From contig CAPNGW010000140.1 of NCBI GenBank assembly GCA_948665105.1, positions 1 to 6,404 on the forward strand: a stretch of DNA of 6,404 nt. Reading direction: 5' to 3'. The DNA is from an uncultured Lachnospiraceae bacterium (GTDB lineage: Bacteria; Bacillota; Clostridia; Lachnospirales; Lachnospiraceae). The notes beneath the pieces were generated by a model, which saw only the letters and a list, made by a program, of their open reading frames with translations, was not told the origin of the DNA and did no database searches. The position numbers and the translations under genes were made by a program. Shown here in pieces: positions 5,925 to 6,404 of this stretch (its first letter is position 1; every line of letters starts with the position of its first letter).

Positions 5925-6404
5925 ATGGCTTTTATAGAGTTTCAAAACGTGAATAAAATCTATCATTCCGGGGACGTAAATGTCCACGCCCTAAAGGACG
6001 CCACCTTTCAGATAGAAAAAGGAGAAATCTGTGTCATTGTAGGCCAGTCGGGGGCGGGAAAAACCACCCTCTTAAATATCTTAGGAGGAATGGATTCTCT
6101 GACTACCGGCAATATTTATCTGGACGGGGTGGAGGTGTCGGCCTTCCGAAAGAAGCAGCTTGCCACCTACCGAAGGAATGACATCGGCTTTGTGTTTCAG
6201 TTTTATAACCTGATTCCCAATCTGACGGCCCTGGAAAATGTGGAGATTGCCTCCCAGCTTTGCAAAAATCCTCTGGAACCGGAGGAGGTGCTTAAGGAGG
6301 TGGGCTTGGGAGAGCGCATGAACAATTTCCCGGCCCAGCTTTCCGGTGGTGAGCAGCAGCGGGTAGCCATTGCCCGGGCGTTGGTGAACGAGCCGAAAAT
6401 CCTT
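5925..6404 (+). CDS. ABC transporter ATP-binding protein, MacB/LolD type (3' end cut by window edge)
   Basis: The first 160 residues of an ABC ATPase; the frame is open to the right edge. The protein begins MAFIEFQNVNKIYHSGDVNVHALKD, with the usual aromatic A-loop residue (Tyr13). The Walker A motif is GQSGAGKTT (40-48), the Q-loop is FVFQFYNLIPNLTALENV (89-106, Gln92), and the signature is LSGGEQQR (139-146). The order and spacing, especially FVFQFYNLIP and NVEIA, fit the group that works with FtsX/MacB-type permeases in lipoprotein, peptide or antimicrobial-peptide export. Walker B and the H-loop are beyond the window. A strong AAAGGAGG site (5911-5918) lies 6 bases before the ATG. A partner permease would be expected downstream but cannot be seen. 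Transcribed away from the decarboxylase, so probably a separate unit. Confidence 0.93.
   Translation, partial: MAFIEFQNVNKIYHSGDVNVHALKDATFQIEKGEICVIVGQSGAGKTTLLNILGGMDSLTTGNIYLDGVEVSAFRKKQLATYRRNDIGFVFQFYNLIPNLTALENVEIASQLCKNPLEPEEVLKEVGLGERMNNFPAQLSGGEQQRVAIARALVNEPKIL

Noticed and set aside
1..6404. Mobile element, phage, toxin-antitoxin or defence system, and RNA genes
   Set aside because: All coding space is filled by conserved housekeeping or transport genes. No transposase, integrase, inverted terminal repeat, tRNA, rRNA or riboswitch-like leader could be recognised.

Overview
The window looks like chromosome from a Clostridia-type Firmicute, most likely Lachnospiraceae or a close relative. 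The evidence is strong AGGAGG-type ribosome binding sites, mixed base composition with AT-rich promoters, a Gram-positive RicT/YaaR pair, and a gene order recalling the Bacillus subtilis yaaO-tmk-yaaQ-yaaR-holB-yaaT-yabA-yabB-yazA-yabC cluster. The genus cannot be fixed from the sequence alone.

Layout, read right to left on the minus strand: a fold-type I PLP Orn/Lys/Arg decarboxylase (about 5768 to 4215), a guanylate-kinase-like P-loop kinase (4162 to 3572), YaaR (3560 to 3120), the DNA polymerase III delta' subunit HolB (3100 to 2111), the PSP1-domain protein RicT (2106 to 1186), a TrmN6-like tRNA adenine-N6 methyltransferase (1156 to 362), and the first 117 codons of RsmI (352 to 1, cut by the window edge). 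From the kinase to RsmI the gaps are only 4 to 29 bases and nearly every gene has a good Shine-Dalgarno site, so these six genes very probably form one operon. A plausible promoter for it (TTGTAA, 17 bases, TATACT) lies between the decarboxylase and the kinase, with its -35 box inside the last decarboxylase codons. No terminator is visible there, so read-through from the decarboxylase gene is also possible.

On the plus strand, divergent from the decarboxylase, an ABC-transporter ATPase of the MacB/LolD type starts at 5925 and runs off the right edge. The roughly 156-base space between the two genes holds back-to-back promoter candidates.

The operon combines replication (HolB), RNA maturation and regulation (RicT), tRNA and rRNA methylation (TrmN6, RsmI), a nucleotide-kinase relative and a small conserved protein (YaaR). 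This is a conserved Firmicute housekeeping neighbourhood, not a mobile or defence region. The points worth a second look are: the kinase stands where Bacillus has thymidylate kinase and lacks several canonical guanylate-kinase residues; yaaQ, yabA and yazA are absent from the cluster; and the decarboxylase has an N-terminal extension built from an in-frame 39-base tandem repeat. I see no clear evidence of a wholly new system.
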